Assembly (NCBI GenBank): GCA_003600225.1
Contig: QZFT01000022.1
Span: forward strand, 62,001 to 126,000
Direction of reading: 5' to 3'
Origin: Pseudonocardiaceae bacterium YIM PH 21723
GTDB taxonomy: Bacteria; Actinomycetota; Actinomycetes; Mycobacteriales; Pseudonocardiaceae
Length of the DNA: 64,000 nt
A program made the translations under genes and the position numbers. Positions 31,561 through 40,368 of the stretch are shown one piece after another. The first letter of the stretch is position 1; each line of letters begins with the position of its first letter. The notes under the pieces are model-generated. The model made no database searches and was not told where the DNA came from. It was given only the letters and a program-made list of their open reading frames with translations.

Positions 31561-33111
31561 ATGCGGAGTGTGGAGACCGTCCTCTTTCTCGTTGTCCTGG
31601 CAACGATCGTCGCCACGTTCGCCCGCAGGCTCAAGGTCCCCGCACCCTCCCTGCTGGTCGTCGCGGGCGTCATCATCGGGCTGCTGCCCGGCGTCCCGCA
31701 GATCCAGATCACCCCGGAGATGGTCAGTCTCATCGTGCTGCCGCCGCTGCTGTTCGCCGCCGGCGAGGAGCTGCCCTGGCGGGATCTGCGCTCGGTCTGG
31801 CGCCCGGTGTCGGCCCTGGCGGTCGGCCTGGTGCTGGCGACGGCCTTCGCCGTGGCCTTCGTGGCGGTGTGGCTGACCGCGTTGCCGTGGAGCATGGCGT
31901 TGATCCTGGGCACCGTGCTGGCCAGCACCGACCCGGTCGCGGTGACCGCGCTCGGCAGGCGGCTGGCGCTGCCCTCGCGGGTGCAGACCCTGGTGCAGGC
32001 GGAGAGCCTGTTCAACGACGCGACCAGCCTGCTGGTCTTCCGGGTCGCGGTGACCATCGCGGTGGCCGGCGGTGCGGTGTCCTTCGAACACACCGCCACC
32101 GAGTTCGTCATCCTGGCCGGTGGCGGCACGCTGATCGGGTTCCTGGTCGCCGGTGGCGTGATCCTCATCCGGCGGCGCACCGAGGACCCGGTCCTGGAAT
32201 CGATCATCTCGCTGGTCACCCCGTACGCCGCCTACGTGCTGGCCGAGTCCTTCGAGGGCTCCGGCGTGACGGCTGTGGTCGTGGCCAGCGTGGTCATCGG
32301 CACCCAGACCAACCGGCTCACCAACGCGCACATCCGGCTGCAGCTGACCGCCGTCTACGAGACGGTGATCTTCATCCTGGAGAGCGTGGTCTTCGGCCTG
32401 ATCGGCCTGGAACTACCGACGCTGATCAAGAACATGTCCGGTGAGGACGTGAACTGGCCGCTGCAGGCCCTCGCCATCGTGGCCACCCTGGTCCTGATCC
32501 GGGTGCTCTGGGTCTTCCCGCTGTCCGCCGTCCTGCAACGCCGTCGCGGAATCGCGCGGCCCACCTGGCACGTGCCCGCGGTGATCTCCTGGGCCGGTGC
32601 GCGGGGCGTGGTTCCCCTGGCGGCCGCGCTGTCGATTCCGCTGGTGACGGACGCCGGCGCCGCGCTGCCGCACCGTGACCTGGTGGTGCTGCTGACCACC
32701 GCGGTGATCGTCGCGTCCCTGGTCATCCAGGGCTTCACCCTGGAGCCCCTGGTCCGCCGCGCGGGCATCGCCGCCAGCCCGGACGACGTGCGCGGCAAGG
32801 ACCTGCGGGCGAGGATGCTGATCGCCAAGGCCGGGCTGGACCACCTGGAACTCATCTCCGAGGCCGAGGCGGCGCCCGACTACCTGGTGGCCCAGCTGCG
32901 CAACAGCTGGCAGCGGCGGATCGAGCGGCTGGAGGACGGTCCGGTCCATGAGGAGAACACCAGCTACCAGCAGCTGCGCCGGGACCTGATCGCGGTGGAG
33001 GTCCTGGAGCTGACCAGGCTGTACGAGACCGGCACCATCGACGAGGGCACCCGTCGCCGGGTGCAGCGGCAGCTGGACCTGGAGGACGCCGGCCTCGGCG
33101 ACGAGCACTGA
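31561..33111 (+). CDS. Na+/H+ antiporter, CPA1/NhaP type
   Basis: 516 residues; the ATG at 31561 follows GGGAAAGG. About twelve membrane segments are visible, with the CPA1 signatures ASTDPVAVTAL and LVQAESLFNDATSLLVF, which hold the ion-binding Asp pair, and WAGARGVVPLAAALSIPL near the end. A hydrophilic C-terminal tail of about 110 residues (from VRGKDLRARM) is probably cytoplasmic and regulatory. It exchanges sodium or another monovalent cation for protons for pH and salt homeostasis. It is separated from the divergent sigma-fusion gene by about 240 bp. It converges on the next gene with 1 bp between stops and no hairpin. Confidence 0.9.
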   Translation: MRSVETVLFLVVLATIVATFARRLKVPAPSLLVVAGVIIGLLPGVPQIQITPEMVSLIVLPPLLFAAGEELPWRDLRSVWRPVSALAVGLVLATAFAVAFVAVWLTALPWSMALILGTVLASTDPVAVTALGRRLALPSRVQTLVQAESLFNDATSLLVFRVAVTIAVAGGAVSFEHTATEFVILAGGGTLIGFLVAGGVILIRRRTEDPVLESIISLVTPYAAYVLAESFEGSGVTAVVVASVVIGTQTNRLTNAHIRLQLTAVYETVIFILESVVFGLIGLELPTLIKNMSGEDVNWPLQALAIVATLVLIRVLWVFPLSAVLQRRRGIARPTWHVPAVISWAGARGVVPLAAALSIPLVTDAGAALPHRDLVVLLTTAVIVASLVIQGFTLEPLVRRAGIAASPDDVRGKDLRARMLIAKAGLDHLELISEAEAAPDYLVAQLRNSWQRRIERLEDGPVHEENTSYQQLRRDLIAVEVLELTRLYETGTIDEGTRRRVQRQLDLEDAGLGDEH

Positions 33112-33112
33112 G

Positions 33113-33814
33113 TCAGTCGCGGGACGCCTTCGCCGCGGCCACCCGCTGGTGGTAGTCCTCGAAGATCTGCACCTCGCCGATGTCCCAGGGACCGGCCCAG
33201 TGCCGCCGGGCATTGCTGTCCAGGTAGTGATGCGGCGTGGGCTGGTACGTGAAGTCCAGGGTGGCCACGCCGCCGGCCCAGGTGCGCAACAGATCGGTGC
33301 CCGCGGCGACCTGCACCATCCGCGAGGTCCCGGTGATGAGCATGCGCCGGTCGTCCGGCGGCGGCTCGTAGGACCGGTGCTCGTAGGGATTCGCCCGGTA
33401 GGCCTCGATGTCGGCGATCTTGTTCGCCAGTCCCGGGGTATGCCAGCGGACCGTGCCGGTGGGCGGTGTGCGCAGCGGCAGCAGCCGCCGCAGCTCGGCC
33501 GCCGCCCGCCGGGTCATCGCGGTGAGGTCGGCGGGCACCAGCAGGATCGGATCACCCGGTTCGCCATCGAACGGGTCGGTGTCGATGTGCGGCAGGTCGA
33601 TCAGCACCATCGTGCCGGGTACGCGCTGGTAGGACAGCCCCCACAGCAGGCGGGCCAGCAGCTGTGCGCCGGGCAGGTCGGTCAGGATGTGGTGGGTGTC
33701 TAGGAAGTAGGCGGTGGAGAACCGCGCCGTGGTTCCCGGCCGCAGCGTGATCACCGTGTGGTCGCGGCCGTCCAGCCGCAGTTCTCGTCTGTGTAGCTTC
33801 ATCCGGTCGGACAC
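33113..33814 (-). CDS. Conserved-looking protein of unknown function
   Basis: 233 residues from a GTG at 33814 with GGGGATGA upstream. I do not recognise the family. It is soluble, rich in Arg, Pro and Thr, with no signal peptide or membrane segment. Recurring features are RPGTTARFSTAYFLDTHHIL, VLIDLPHIDTDPFDG, and an aromatic- and histidine-rich C-terminal half (TYQPTPHHYLDSNARRHWAG, then IFEDYHQR). Codon use matches the neighbours, so it is probably a real gene. The convergent antiporter gene ends 1 bp away. A TACCGG/CCGGTA inverted pair (33863-33884) lies in its divergent upstream region. Confidence 0.6.
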   Translation of the reverse strand: MSDRMKLHRRELRLDGRDHTVITLRPGTTARFSTAYFLDTHHILTDLPGAQLLARLLWGLSYQRVPGTMVLIDLPHIDTDPFDGEPGDPILLVPADLTAMTRRAAAELRRLLPLRTPPTGTVRWHTPGLANKIADIEAYRANPYEHRSYEPPPDDRRMLITGTSRMVQVAAGTDLLRTWAGGVATLDFTYQPTPHHYLDSNARRHWAGPWDIGEVQIFEDYHQRVAAAKASRD

Positions 33815-33936
33815 GTCTCATCCCCAGTGGTCATGTGTCGCCATCCCAGCAAACGGTTCCGCTACCGGCAACCGATATCCGGTAAAGGTTCTTCGGTCGC
33901 ATACGGTGAGGCCCTTACTGGGGAAGGGAATTCACT

Positions 33937-34863
33937 GTGGTGAACACTGCAAAACGCCTGGCCGGAGCGGCCGTCGTACTGGCCGCGATGCTCTCGATGG
34001 CCCCGCCCGCAGCGGCGGCGGAGGTGGGTGGCGAGGTCATCGCCTGGGGGGATGATCGGTTCGGGGAGTCGACCGTCCCGGCTGAGGCGAAGAGTGGCGT
34101 CACATCCGTGTCCGCGGGCGAGCACCACAGCCTCGCGCTGAAGGTGGATGGATCCGTGGTCGCCTGGGGTGCGAACGACAAGGGCCAGTCGTCGGTGCCC
34201 GCGGAAGCGAAGAGCGGCGTCATCGCTGTATCGGCGGGGACACGGCACAGCATGGCGCTGAAGTCCGATGGATCGGTGATCTCCTGGGGAGACGACACCG
34301 GGCAGGACGTGCCGGAGAGGGCGAAAAGTGGTGTGGTCGCCATCCTTGCCTGCGGCTACGAGAGCATGGCTGTGAAGGCCGACGGCACCGTGGTCGACTG
34401 GGACTTCTTTGAGAACGCGGTGCCTGCCGAGGCCTCCTCCGGGGTCAAGGCACTGGCCTGTGACACCCACAAGCTCGCGTTGAAGACCGATGGCTCCGTT
34501 TTCGCGTGGGGCTATGGCGGGCAGGACTATCACGGCGAGACCATCGTGCCTCCGCAGGCCAAGAGTGATGTGGTCGCGGTGGGTGTGGGTGTGTTCCGCA
34601 GTGTCGTCCTGAAGGCCGACGGCTCGGTGTTCTCCTGGGGTTACCACACCGACACGGTGAATGCCGTGCCTGCGGAGGCGAGGAGTGGGGTCACCGCCCT
34701 GGCGTCCGGCGGCTACTTCGATCTAGCGCTGAAGGCGGACGGTTCGGTGCTCGCCTGGGGCGATGACCATCTCGGAGCCACGGCGCTGCCTGAGGCGACG
34801 AAGAGCGGGGTCACTGCAATCTCCGCCCGCTTCTTCCATGGCCTGGCCGTCCGCAAGAAGTAA
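33937..34863 (+). CDS. Secreted RCC1-repeat (beta-propeller) protein
   Basis: 308 residues from a GTG with GGGAAGGGA upstream. A signal peptide (RLAGAAVVLAAMLSMAPPAA region) is followed by seven RCC1-like repeats of about 36-40 residues, each with a V(V/I)(A/S)WG strand, a VPAEAKSGV turn and an LALKxDGS strand; seven repeats would close one propeller. The fourth repeat is the most degenerate (VVDWDFFENAVPAEA). No catalytic domain is present, so a binding role is likely. Codon use is looser than in neighbours (AAG AGT, GAA and GCG are frequent), which may reflect repeat-driven evolution or transfer. Confidence 0.82.
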   Translation: MVNTAKRLAGAAVVLAAMLSMAPPAAAAEVGGEVIAWGDDRFGESTVPAEAKSGVTSVSAGEHHSLALKVDGSVVAWGANDKGQSSVPAEAKSGVIAVSAGTRHSMALKSDGSVISWGDDTGQDVPERAKSGVVAILACGYESMAVKADGTVVDWDFFENAVPAEASSGVKALACDTHKLALKTDGSVFAWGYGGQDYHGETIVPPQAKSDVVAVGVGVFRSVVLKADGSVFSWGYHTDTVNAVPAEARSGVTALASGGYFDLALKADGSVLAWGDDHLGATALPEATKSGVTAISARFFHGLAVRKK

Positions 34864-34869
34864 CCCGTC

Positions 34870-34917
34870 GACGTCTTCAAGACCGAAAACCGGGTGGTTT
34901 TCGGTCTTGAAGACGTC
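34870..34917. terminator. 22-bp perfect hairpin, GTCTTCAAGAC-arm family
   Basis: The left arm (34870-34891, beginning GACGTCTTCAAGACCGAAAA) pairs exactly with 34896-34917 around a 4-nt loop. It fills the gap between the converging RCC1 and ABC permease genes. The GTCTTCAAGAC core is shared with the hairpin at 28981. Confidence 0.72.
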
Positions 34918-34919
34918 AT

Positions 34920-36482
34920 TCAGGCGGTGAGGTCCCGGCGGCGGATGCCGGTCAGGCCCGCGGTCAGCAGCACGGCGGCGATGGCGGTCAGCCAGATCAG
35001 CGGAGACCAGCTCACCGACTCACCGGGCAGTTTCGGGATGTGGCTGTACGGGCTGATGTCCATGATCCACTGATCCAGCTTGAGCAGGCCGCCCAGTTCG
35101 CCGATCAGCAGGAACACCACCAGTGCCGCCCACGCCGCCGAGCTGAGCCGGGGGAGCAGGCCGAACAACGCCACCGTCAACCCGGCGAGGAGCCAGATCG
35201 CGGGCAGCTGGACCAGGGCCGCGCCCAGCAGCGTGGCCGGTGATCCGTAGGCCAGACCGGCCGTCAGTCCCAGCGCCGTCATCAGCACCGCGCTGCCCAG
35301 CAGGGCGAACGCGATGTGACTGAGCGACCAGGACAGCCTGCCGACGCCGGTGGCCAGCACCGGTTCGGCCCGGCCCTCGGTCTCCTCGGCGCGCAGCCGC
35401 AGCACGGCGGACACCGCGTACACCGAGGCGACGATGCCCAGGATCGAGAACATCAGGCTCAGGTAGCTCTCCTCGAAGCTCCGCGCGCCGCCGAGGGTGT
35501 GCAGTAGGTCGGCCATCTGCTGGTTGCCGGCCAGCATGCTGCTGACGTCCTTGGCCAGGGTTCCCGCGGCCAGCCCGCCCAGGGCGAAGCCGAGTGTCCA
35601 GCCGAACAGGCCGCCGCGCTGCAACCGCCAGGCCAGGCCGAACGACGAGCTCAGCACCCACGAGCCCTCGGGGGCGCCCAGCCTGGTCGGCAGCGCACCC
35701 GCCGCGATGTCCCGCCGGGCGGCGAGCGCGTAGGCCAGGGCCAGCAACGCGAGGGCGGCACCGAAGATCAGCAGGAACACCCAGGGGCGCTGGTCGGCGA
35801 ACGGGCGGACCTGCTGGGTCCAGCCGATCGGCGACAGCCAGGTGGGCCAGCTCTGCGTGCCGGAGTCGCCCGCGGCCCGCAGAACATAGGTCACCGCGAG
35901 TACCGCGACGCCGATGCCGTTGGCGCTGCGCGCGCTCTCGGTCAGCTGGGCGAGCACTGCGGCCAGGGCGGTGAAGATCGCGCCGCCGCCGAAGAACGCG
36001 GCGCCGTAGTAAAGAGTGCCGTCGACCGGCATCTTCGAGCCGAGGAAGGCCAGCACGGTGATCACTGCCAGCAGCAGGTTCGCGCCGAGGGCCACCAGGA
36101 TCGCGGCGGTCAGCGGGGCGGACCGGCCGACGACGCCCGCGCCCACCAGCTCCCGGCGGCCGGACTCCTCCTCGGCGCGGGTGTGCTTCATGACGGTGAA
36201 CAGGCTCATCAACGCCACCAGCACCAGGCACAGCGGCGCGGTCTTCCAGGTGGCCAGCCCGCCGGCGTCGGCGACGTCGTAGATCCGGCCGTAGACGCCC
36301 ACCATCGCCGGGTTGCCGTCGATGGTCTGCGCCAGCGCCGTGCGTTCGGCCTGGGTCGGGTAGAGCTGCTGGAACGAGGCCGGGCCGGAGATGGCCATGA
36401 CGAAGATGCCCAGGATCCAGGCGGGCAGCGCGATCCGGTCCCGGCGCAGCGCCAGCCGGATCAGCGACCAGGTGCCGCTCAT
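34920..36482 (-). CDS. ABC-2-type transporter permease, large exporter form
   Basis: 520 residues with about twelve hydrophobic segments in two similar halves, as in the tetronasin-resistance (TnrB3-like) exporter permeases of actinomycetes. The cytoplasmic loop after the second helix carries [20 protein letters not shown], repeated in the second half as [20 protein letters not shown], a feature of this family. It pairs with the ATPase encoded just upstream; ATG and stop overlap by 4 bp. The exporter probably moves a lipophilic drug or membrane component; the substrate is unknown. Confidence 0.85.
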   Translation of the reverse strand: MSGTWSLIRLALRRDRIALPAWILGIFVMAISGPASFQQLYPTQAERTALAQTIDGNPAMVGVYGRIYDVADAGGLATWKTAPLCLVLVALMSLFTVMKHTRAEEESGRRELVGAGVVGRSAPLTAAILVALGANLLLAVITVLAFLGSKMPVDGTLYYGAAFFGGGAIFTALAAVLAQLTESARSANGIGVAVLAVTYVLRAAGDSGTQSWPTWLSPIGWTQQVRPFADQRPWVFLLIFGAALALLALAYALAARRDIAAGALPTRLGAPEGSWVLSSSFGLAWRLQRGGLFGWTLGFALGGLAAGTLAKDVSSMLAGNQQMADLLHTLGGARSFEESYLSLMFSILGIVASVYAVSAVLRLRAEETEGRAEPVLATGVGRLSWSLSHIAFALLGSAVLMTALGLTAGLAYGSPATLLGAALVQLPAIWLLAGLTVALFGLLPRLSSAAWAALVVFLLIGELGGLLKLDQWIMDISPYSHIPKLPGESVSWSPLIWLTAIAAVLLTAGLTGIRRRDLTA

Positions 36483-37369
36483 GAGAGATCATCCTCGTAG
36501 TGCCGCAGGAACAGTTCTTCCAGCGTCGGCGGCTGGCTGGTCAGGCTGCGAACGCCCACAGTGGACAGTGCACTGAGGACCGGCGTCAGCTTGTCGGTGT
36601 CCACCTCGCAGCGGAGGCGGGTGCCCTGGACGTCCAGGTTGTGCACTCCGGCCAAGGTGGACAGTCCATTGGGCGCGCCGGACAGTTCGGCGGTGATCGA
36701 GGTGCGGGTCAGGTGCCGCAGGTCGGCCATGCTGCCGGTCTCCACCGTGCGGCCCTTGCGGATGATGCTCACCCGGTCGCAGAGACTCTCCACTTCGGAC
36801 AGGATGTGGCTGCTCAGCAACACCGTGCGGCCCTGCTGCCGGACCTCCTTGACGCACTCGCTGAACACCTCCTCCATCAGCGGGTCCAGGCCGGATGTCG
36901 GCTCGTCGAGCAGCAGCAGCTCCACATCGGACGCCAGCGCGGCCACCAGGGCCACCTTCTGCCGGTTGCCCTTGGAGTAGGTGCGGCCCTTCTTGCGCGG
37001 GTCCAGGTCGAAGCGTTCGAGGAGTTCGGCCTTGCGCTTGGTGTTGGTCCCGCCACGCAGCCTGCCGAGCAGGTCGATGACCTCGCCGCCGGTCAGGTTG
37101 GGCCACAGCGTGACATCGCCGGGTACGTAGGCCAGCCTGCGGTGCAGGGTGGCCACGTCCCGCCAGGGATCGCCGTCGAGCAGCCGGACCGTGCCGGCGT
37201 CGGCGCGCAGGAGCCCCAGCAGGACCCGGATGGTGGTCGACTTGCCCGCCCCGTTCGGGCCGAGGAAGCCGTGGACCTCACCGGTGTTGACCGTGAGGTC
37301 GAGTCCATCCAGCGCGGTAGCCGGGCCGAACGCCTTACGCAGGCCCGACACAGAGATTGCGACCGTCAT
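36479..37369 (-). CDS. ABC transporter ATP-binding protein
   Basis: 296 residues. Walker [11 protein letters not shown] near residue 38, Q-loop region replaced by the [17 protein letters not shown] stretch, signature-like [15 protein letters not shown] (in place of LSGGQ), Walker [14 protein letters not shown], and the H-loop SSHILSE. The degenerate signature is usual in DrrA/TnrA-type exporter ATPases. A C-terminal domain of about 80 residues follows. It forms an operon with the permease (4-bp overlap) and is divergent from a GbsR/MarR-type regulator. Confidence 0.9.
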   Translation of the reverse strand: MTVAISVSGLRKAFGPATALDGLDLTVNTGEVHGFLGPNGAGKSTTIRVLLGLLRADAGTVRLLDGDPWRDVATLHRRLAYVPGDVTLWPNLTGGEVIDLLGRLRGGTNTKRKAELLERFDLDPRKKGRTYSKGNRQKVALVAALASDVELLLLDEPTSGLDPLMEEVFSECVKEVRQQGRTVLLSSHILSEVESLCDRVSIIRKGRTVETGSMADLRHLTRTSITAELSGAPNGLSTLAGVHNLDVQGTRLRCEVDTDKLTPVLSALSTVGVRSLTSQPPTLEELFLRHYEDDLS

Positions 37370-37389
37370 GCTTCACAACGTACAGTAGT

Positions 37390-37405
37390 TTCACAAATTC
37401 GTGAA
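37390..37405. promoter_or_regulatory. 16-bp palindrome between the ABC operon and GbsR/MarR gene
   Basis: TTCACAAATTCGTGAA is palindromic at 14 of 16 positions and lies 21 bp before the ATPase start on the other strand. A GTG at 37401 falls inside it. It is a good candidate operator for the divergent regulator, controlling both directions. Confidence 0.55.
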
Positions 37406-37445
37406 GTTCCAAAAGTGTGAGAAGTGGGACGGTAAGATCTACCGG

Positions 37446-37931
37446 GTGAGCGAGGGTGAACGCGTGGACGAGACGGTCGGCAGATTCCTGGAGCGGTTCG
37501 CCTCGGTGATGGTGGAGGCGGGGGTGCCGAGCATGCCCGCCAGGGTGTTCGCGGCGTTGAACATGGCCGACAGCGGTCGGCTGACAGCTGCCGAGCTCGC
37601 CGAGTTGTTGCAGGCCAGCCCGGCCGCGATCTCGGGCGCTGTCCGCTATCTGACTCAGGTGAACATGATCCATCGGGAGCGGGAGCCCGGAACCCGGCGC
37701 GATGTGTTCCGGCTGTACGACGATGGCTGGTACACCACGCTGATGCGGCGGGAGGCGATCGTCCGGCGCTGGGAGGACGCCGCGAAGGAGGGCGCCATCG
37801 CGCTGGGGCCGGATTCGCCCGCCGGCCGCCGGATGGCGGAGATGTCCGCCTTCTTCGAGTTCGTGGACGAGGAGCTCCAGCCGATGCTCGACCGGTGGGG
37901 GGAGCGGCGGAAGGCCCTCGGTTTCTCGTAA
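37446..37931 (+). CDS. GbsR/MarR-family transcriptional regulator of the ABC exporter
   Basis: 161 residues. The winged-helix region (PSMPARVFAALNMADSGRLT, then AELAELLQASPAAISGAVRYL) and the following wing with REREPGTRRDVFRL match GbsR/MarR-type regulators that sit beside TnrB-like ABC exporters. A GTG at 37401 would add 15 residues but lies inside the palindromic operator, so the GTG at 37446 is preferred. It probably represses the divergent ABC operon until a ligand binds. The 130-bp repeat, copy A, begins 15 nt after its stop. Confidence 0.82.
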   Translation: MSEGERVDETVGRFLERFASVMVEAGVPSMPARVFAALNMADSGRLTAAELAELLQASPAAISGAVRYLTQVNMIHREREPGTRRDVFRLYDDGWYTTLMRREAIVRRWEDAAKEGAIALGPDSPAGRRMAEMSAFFEFVDEELQPMLDRWGERRKALGFS

Positions 37932-37946
37932 GGGGGCACGGGGTTG

Positions 37947-38078
37947 GGGCTGGTTCTGGCGGTTGGCGAAAGAGGGCTTTGGAGGGGGAGACGGGCTGGG
38001 GGCCGCGTCTTTCCTGCCTGGCTGTCTGGTGGGGGCGCGCCTGACTGGCCGTTCGGGCTGACGGGGCGGGGCTTGGTG
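37947..38078 (+). repeat. 130-bp dispersed repeat, copy A
   Basis: The element opens near GGGGCTGG(G/T)TCTGG, carries the core GGCTTTGGAGGGGGAGACGG, then GCGTCTTTCCTGCCTG and GGTGGGGGC(A/G)CGCC, and ends near CGGGGCTTG. Copy A begins 15 nt after the GbsR/MarR stop, in the same orientation as that gene. Confidence 0.8.
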
Positions 38079-38184
38079 CGTCGCTCGGTCACTGTCCACT
38101 GTGTCCGTCCACAAGGGACGTCCACATCCTGGGATGCCTAGGCGTGTCGCACCGTTTTGACACCGTGTCGCCCAGGTTGATCTT

Positions 38185-38263
38185 GCTGAATGTGGCTTTA
38201 GTTTGGTCTTGCCGACCGGAAGCCACATTGCCCGCCTTCTACCGAAGGAAAGCCACATTCAGC
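38185..38263. repeat. GAATGTGGCTTT inverted repeat with a third half copy
   Basis: GCTGAATGTGGCTTT (38185-38199) pairs exactly with AAAGCCACATTCAGC (38249-38263). A further half copy, GGAAGCCACATTG, lies between them at 38218-38230, so two competing stems are possible. It lies between repeat copies A and B. Confidence 0.55.
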
Positions 38264-38265
38264 GG

Positions 38266-38402
38266 AGTCAAGCCCCGCGCAGCGGCCCATCCCCACCAGA
38301 AAGGCGTGCCCCCACCCAACAAGAAGGCAGGGAAGACGCACCCCCAGCCCGTCTCCTCCTCCAAAGCCCTCTTTCGACAACCACCAGACCCAACCCCAGC
38401 CC
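38266..38402 (-). repeat. 130-bp dispersed repeat, copy B (inverted to A)
   Basis: Read on the minus strand it has the same order: GGGTCTGGTGGTTGTCGAAA, GGCTTTGGAGGAGGAGACGG, GCGTCTTCCCTGCC, GGTGGGGGCACGCC, then GCGCGGGGCTTG. It is the only copy that does not follow a stop codon of a gene in its own orientation. Confidence 0.8.
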
Positions 38403-38713
38403 TGTCCCAAAGGAGACCCTCGTCGCGTTGGCGAACCCTTCGACCCAATGATCCATTCGCTTATTGGTTACGGTCCCGAAGTCGATTTACATCCCATCGT
38501 GCTAAGTCATTCCGCTGGAAAAAAATGCGCTGGCAGTGCACCTGGTGATCACCGCACACTTGTTGTGCGGTCAAGAAATGGCGAACCAGTGACACGATCT
38601 CCGTGCGCTGCCCCCTGCCGACCTGCGCGTGACCGCGATCGATTCTGCGCTGCCGCAATGCTTTTCGCTGACGGCTGGTTGCTGCCTCGGGGGCACCTAT
38701 GAAGGGATAACCA

Positions 38714-39721
38714 ATGACTCCCGTGCAGGTCACCGCCCGCGATCTTGGCATCGCGCGTGCCCTGCTCGACCGGGTACTGCTGTACCAGCGACGCTCCCCG
38801 GTCGGACGGCAGTGCGTGGAAACGCCGTGCGGCGCGTGTGCCGATGTCGCGCTGGACCGAGTCGCCGCCCTCGTCGCCGCGGGCCGGCCCATCGACTTCC
38901 TGCTCCCCGGGTTTCCGACCAAATGCCCCAACCCGGCCAAGGTGATCGGCGTGCTGCCGGACCTGGCCGAGGACCTCGCCCTGCGCTTCCTGTCCCAGCT
39001 GTGCGCTGATCTGGAGAAGATCTACGCCCCCGGCGCCGGTGTGATCATCGGCTCCGAGGGCCGGGCCTTCGAGCAGCTGATCAAGGTGCCCGATCGGCAC
39101 ATCACGGTGTACCGCAACGGATTGCGGGACCTCATCGGGCGCATCGACGCCAAGCGGCTGCGGCTGCTCTGCCTGGAGGACGTCGCTCCGGGACGGGACT
39201 ACGCCGCCATGCGGGACTGGCTGGACGCCGAATACGGCGAGCCCCTGGATGATCTGCGGCACCTGATCTCCGTCGACGACCAGCTGCGGGACACCTATCA
39301 GAACATCGCCCGGTTCCTGGTCGAGGACGTCTGGAGCGAGGGCTACACCGGCAACCGTTCCGCGTTGCAGCGGGACGCGCGCAAGCGGGCCTATGGGGTG
39401 CTCGGCCGCGGCCGGGCCTGGTCCCGGCTGCTGGACGATCGGTTCCCGGATGCGGTGCGGCTGTCCAGCCACCCGCAGCCGTGCGGTTCCGGCCGGTTGG
39501 GCATGCTGCTGGCCGCCTCCACCGACGATGTCTGGCTCACCCCGTGGCACGCGGTCGCGGTCCGGCAGCACGACGGTTTCACGCTGATGAAGCGGGCGGC
39601 CGCCGAGGCCATCGGTGCGCGGCTGGTGCTGAACCACGGCAGGCCCAGCCACTACGAACTGCCCACCCGGCAGGTGCTGCACGCCCGCGGTTACCTCGCT
39701 GCCCTGCAGTGTGCCCAATGA
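38714..39721 (+). CDS. Isonitrile synthase, PvcA/Dit1 family
   Basis: 335 residues. PvcA/IsnA enzymes turn the alpha-amine of an amino acid, usually Tyr or Trp, into an isonitrile, taking the carbon from ribulose 5-phosphate. The family pattern is clear: an early CVETPCGACAD, then IDFLLPGFPTKCPNPAKVIG, VLPDLAEDLALRFLSQLC, IYAPGAGVIIGSEGRAFEQL (SDG in many relatives, SEG here) and the C-terminal WHAVAVRQHDGFTLMKRAAA. It heads a nine-gene operon and overlaps the phosphatase gene by ATGA. Substrate choice cannot be read by eye; the catechol dioxygenase downstream favours tyrosine or a DOPA-like residue. Confidence 0.88.
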   Translation: MTPVQVTARDLGIARALLDRVLLYQRRSPVGRQCVETPCGACADVALDRVAALVAAGRPIDFLLPGFPTKCPNPAKVIGVLPDLAEDLALRFLSQLCADLEKIYAPGAGVIIGSEGRAFEQLIKVPDRHITVYRNGLRDLIGRIDAKRLRLLCLEDVAPGRDYAAMRDWLDAEYGEPLDDLRHLISVDDQLRDTYQNIARFLVEDVWSEGYTGNRSALQRDARKRAYGVLGRGRAWSRLLDDRFPDAVRLSSHPQPCGSGRLGMLLAASTDDVWLTPWHAVAVRQHDGFTLMKRAAAEAIGARLVLNHGRPSHYELPTRQVLHARGYLAALQCAQ

Positions 39722-40368
39722 CCGCGCGGCTACTGCTGATCCGGCACGGGGAGACGGTCGACGACACCACCGGGGTGATCAGCGGGCAGTCGGAATGCGC
39801 GTTGTCCGACCGCGGGCTCGCCCAGGCCAGGGCGCTCGCTTCCCGGCTCGCCGACGAGCCGATCGAGCAGATCCACAGTTCCCCGCTGCGCCGGACCACC
39901 GGCACCGCCGCGTTGATCTCGGCCGCCCACGGGGTGCCGATGCGGCTCAACGAGGACCTGGTCGAACTGGGCATGGGTGCCTGGGAGGGCTACACGCCCG
40001 CCGAGGTCAGCGCCACCATGCCAGACGAGTACGACGCCTGGCTGGCCGATCCTGATCAGGTGCCGCCGGGCGGAGAACTGCCGGTGGCGGCCGCGGTGCG
40101 CGTGGCGCGGGCGTTGCGTGGGCTGCCGGTGGACGGGACCGTGCTGTGGTGCACGCATGTCGATTTCATCGGCCTGCTGCTGTGTCACGTGCTCGGTGCG
40201 CCCTGGCGGAACCGCTCCCGGTTGCAGGCGGACAACGGCTCCCTCACCGAGCTGCTCATCGACGGTCCACATGCGACAGTGCGTCGGATCAACGACGTCG
40301 CGCACCTGTCCGAGCCGTTGCCGGAGATACGGCATTCCTCGATGCCCTTCTCCAGGAGGACCGGATGA
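39718..40368 (+). CDS. Histidine phosphatase family protein (phosphoglycerate-mutase-like)
   Basis: 216 residues. The catalytic motif LLLIRHGETVDD (RHG at 8-10), the acid region LVELGMGAWEGYTPAEV and the second histidine in VLWCTHVDFIGLL define the branch-2-like histidine phosphatases. They remove phosphate from sugars, cofactors or small metabolites. ATGA overlaps with both neighbours make it part of the isonitrile operon. It could dephosphorylate a phosphorylated by-product or intermediate of the ribulose-5-phosphate-dependent step, or a later phosphorylated intermediate; neither is shown. Confidence 0.82.
   Translation: MTARLLLIRHGETVDDTTGVISGQSECALSDRGLAQARALASRLADEPIEQIHSSPLRRTTGTAALISAAHGVPMRLNEDLVELGMGAWEGYTPAEVSATMPDEYDAWLADPDQVPPGGELPVAAAVRVARALRGLPVDGTVLWCTHVDFIGLLLCHVLGAPWRNRSRLQADNGSLTELLIDGPHATVRRINDVAHLSEPLPEIRHSSMPFSRRTG

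Larger units (their letters stand above)
37932..38713. other. 782-bp non-coding region: two inverted repeat copies, hairpins, isonitrile operon leader
   Basis: This gap holds repeat copies A (37947-38078, plus) and B (38266-38402, minus) in inverted orientation, enclosing a GTGTCGC...GTGTCGCCC module (38144-38173), words related to GTCCACTGTGGAC (38094-38106) and a GAATGTGGCTTT hairpin (38185-38263). To the right is a less GC-rich leader with a CCGCACA/TGTGCGG stem (38552-38570). The isonitrile synthase ATG at 38714 has GAAGGGA upstream. Short open frames here are repeat shadows. The 480 bp from A to B match the layout at 60638-61120 when read in reverse. Confidence 0.75.

Noticed and set aside
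38144-38548. Open frames within the A/B repeat region as small genes
   Set aside because: They read through repeat copy B and a hairpin, have no ribosome site, and the same open frames recur wherever the repeat occurs.
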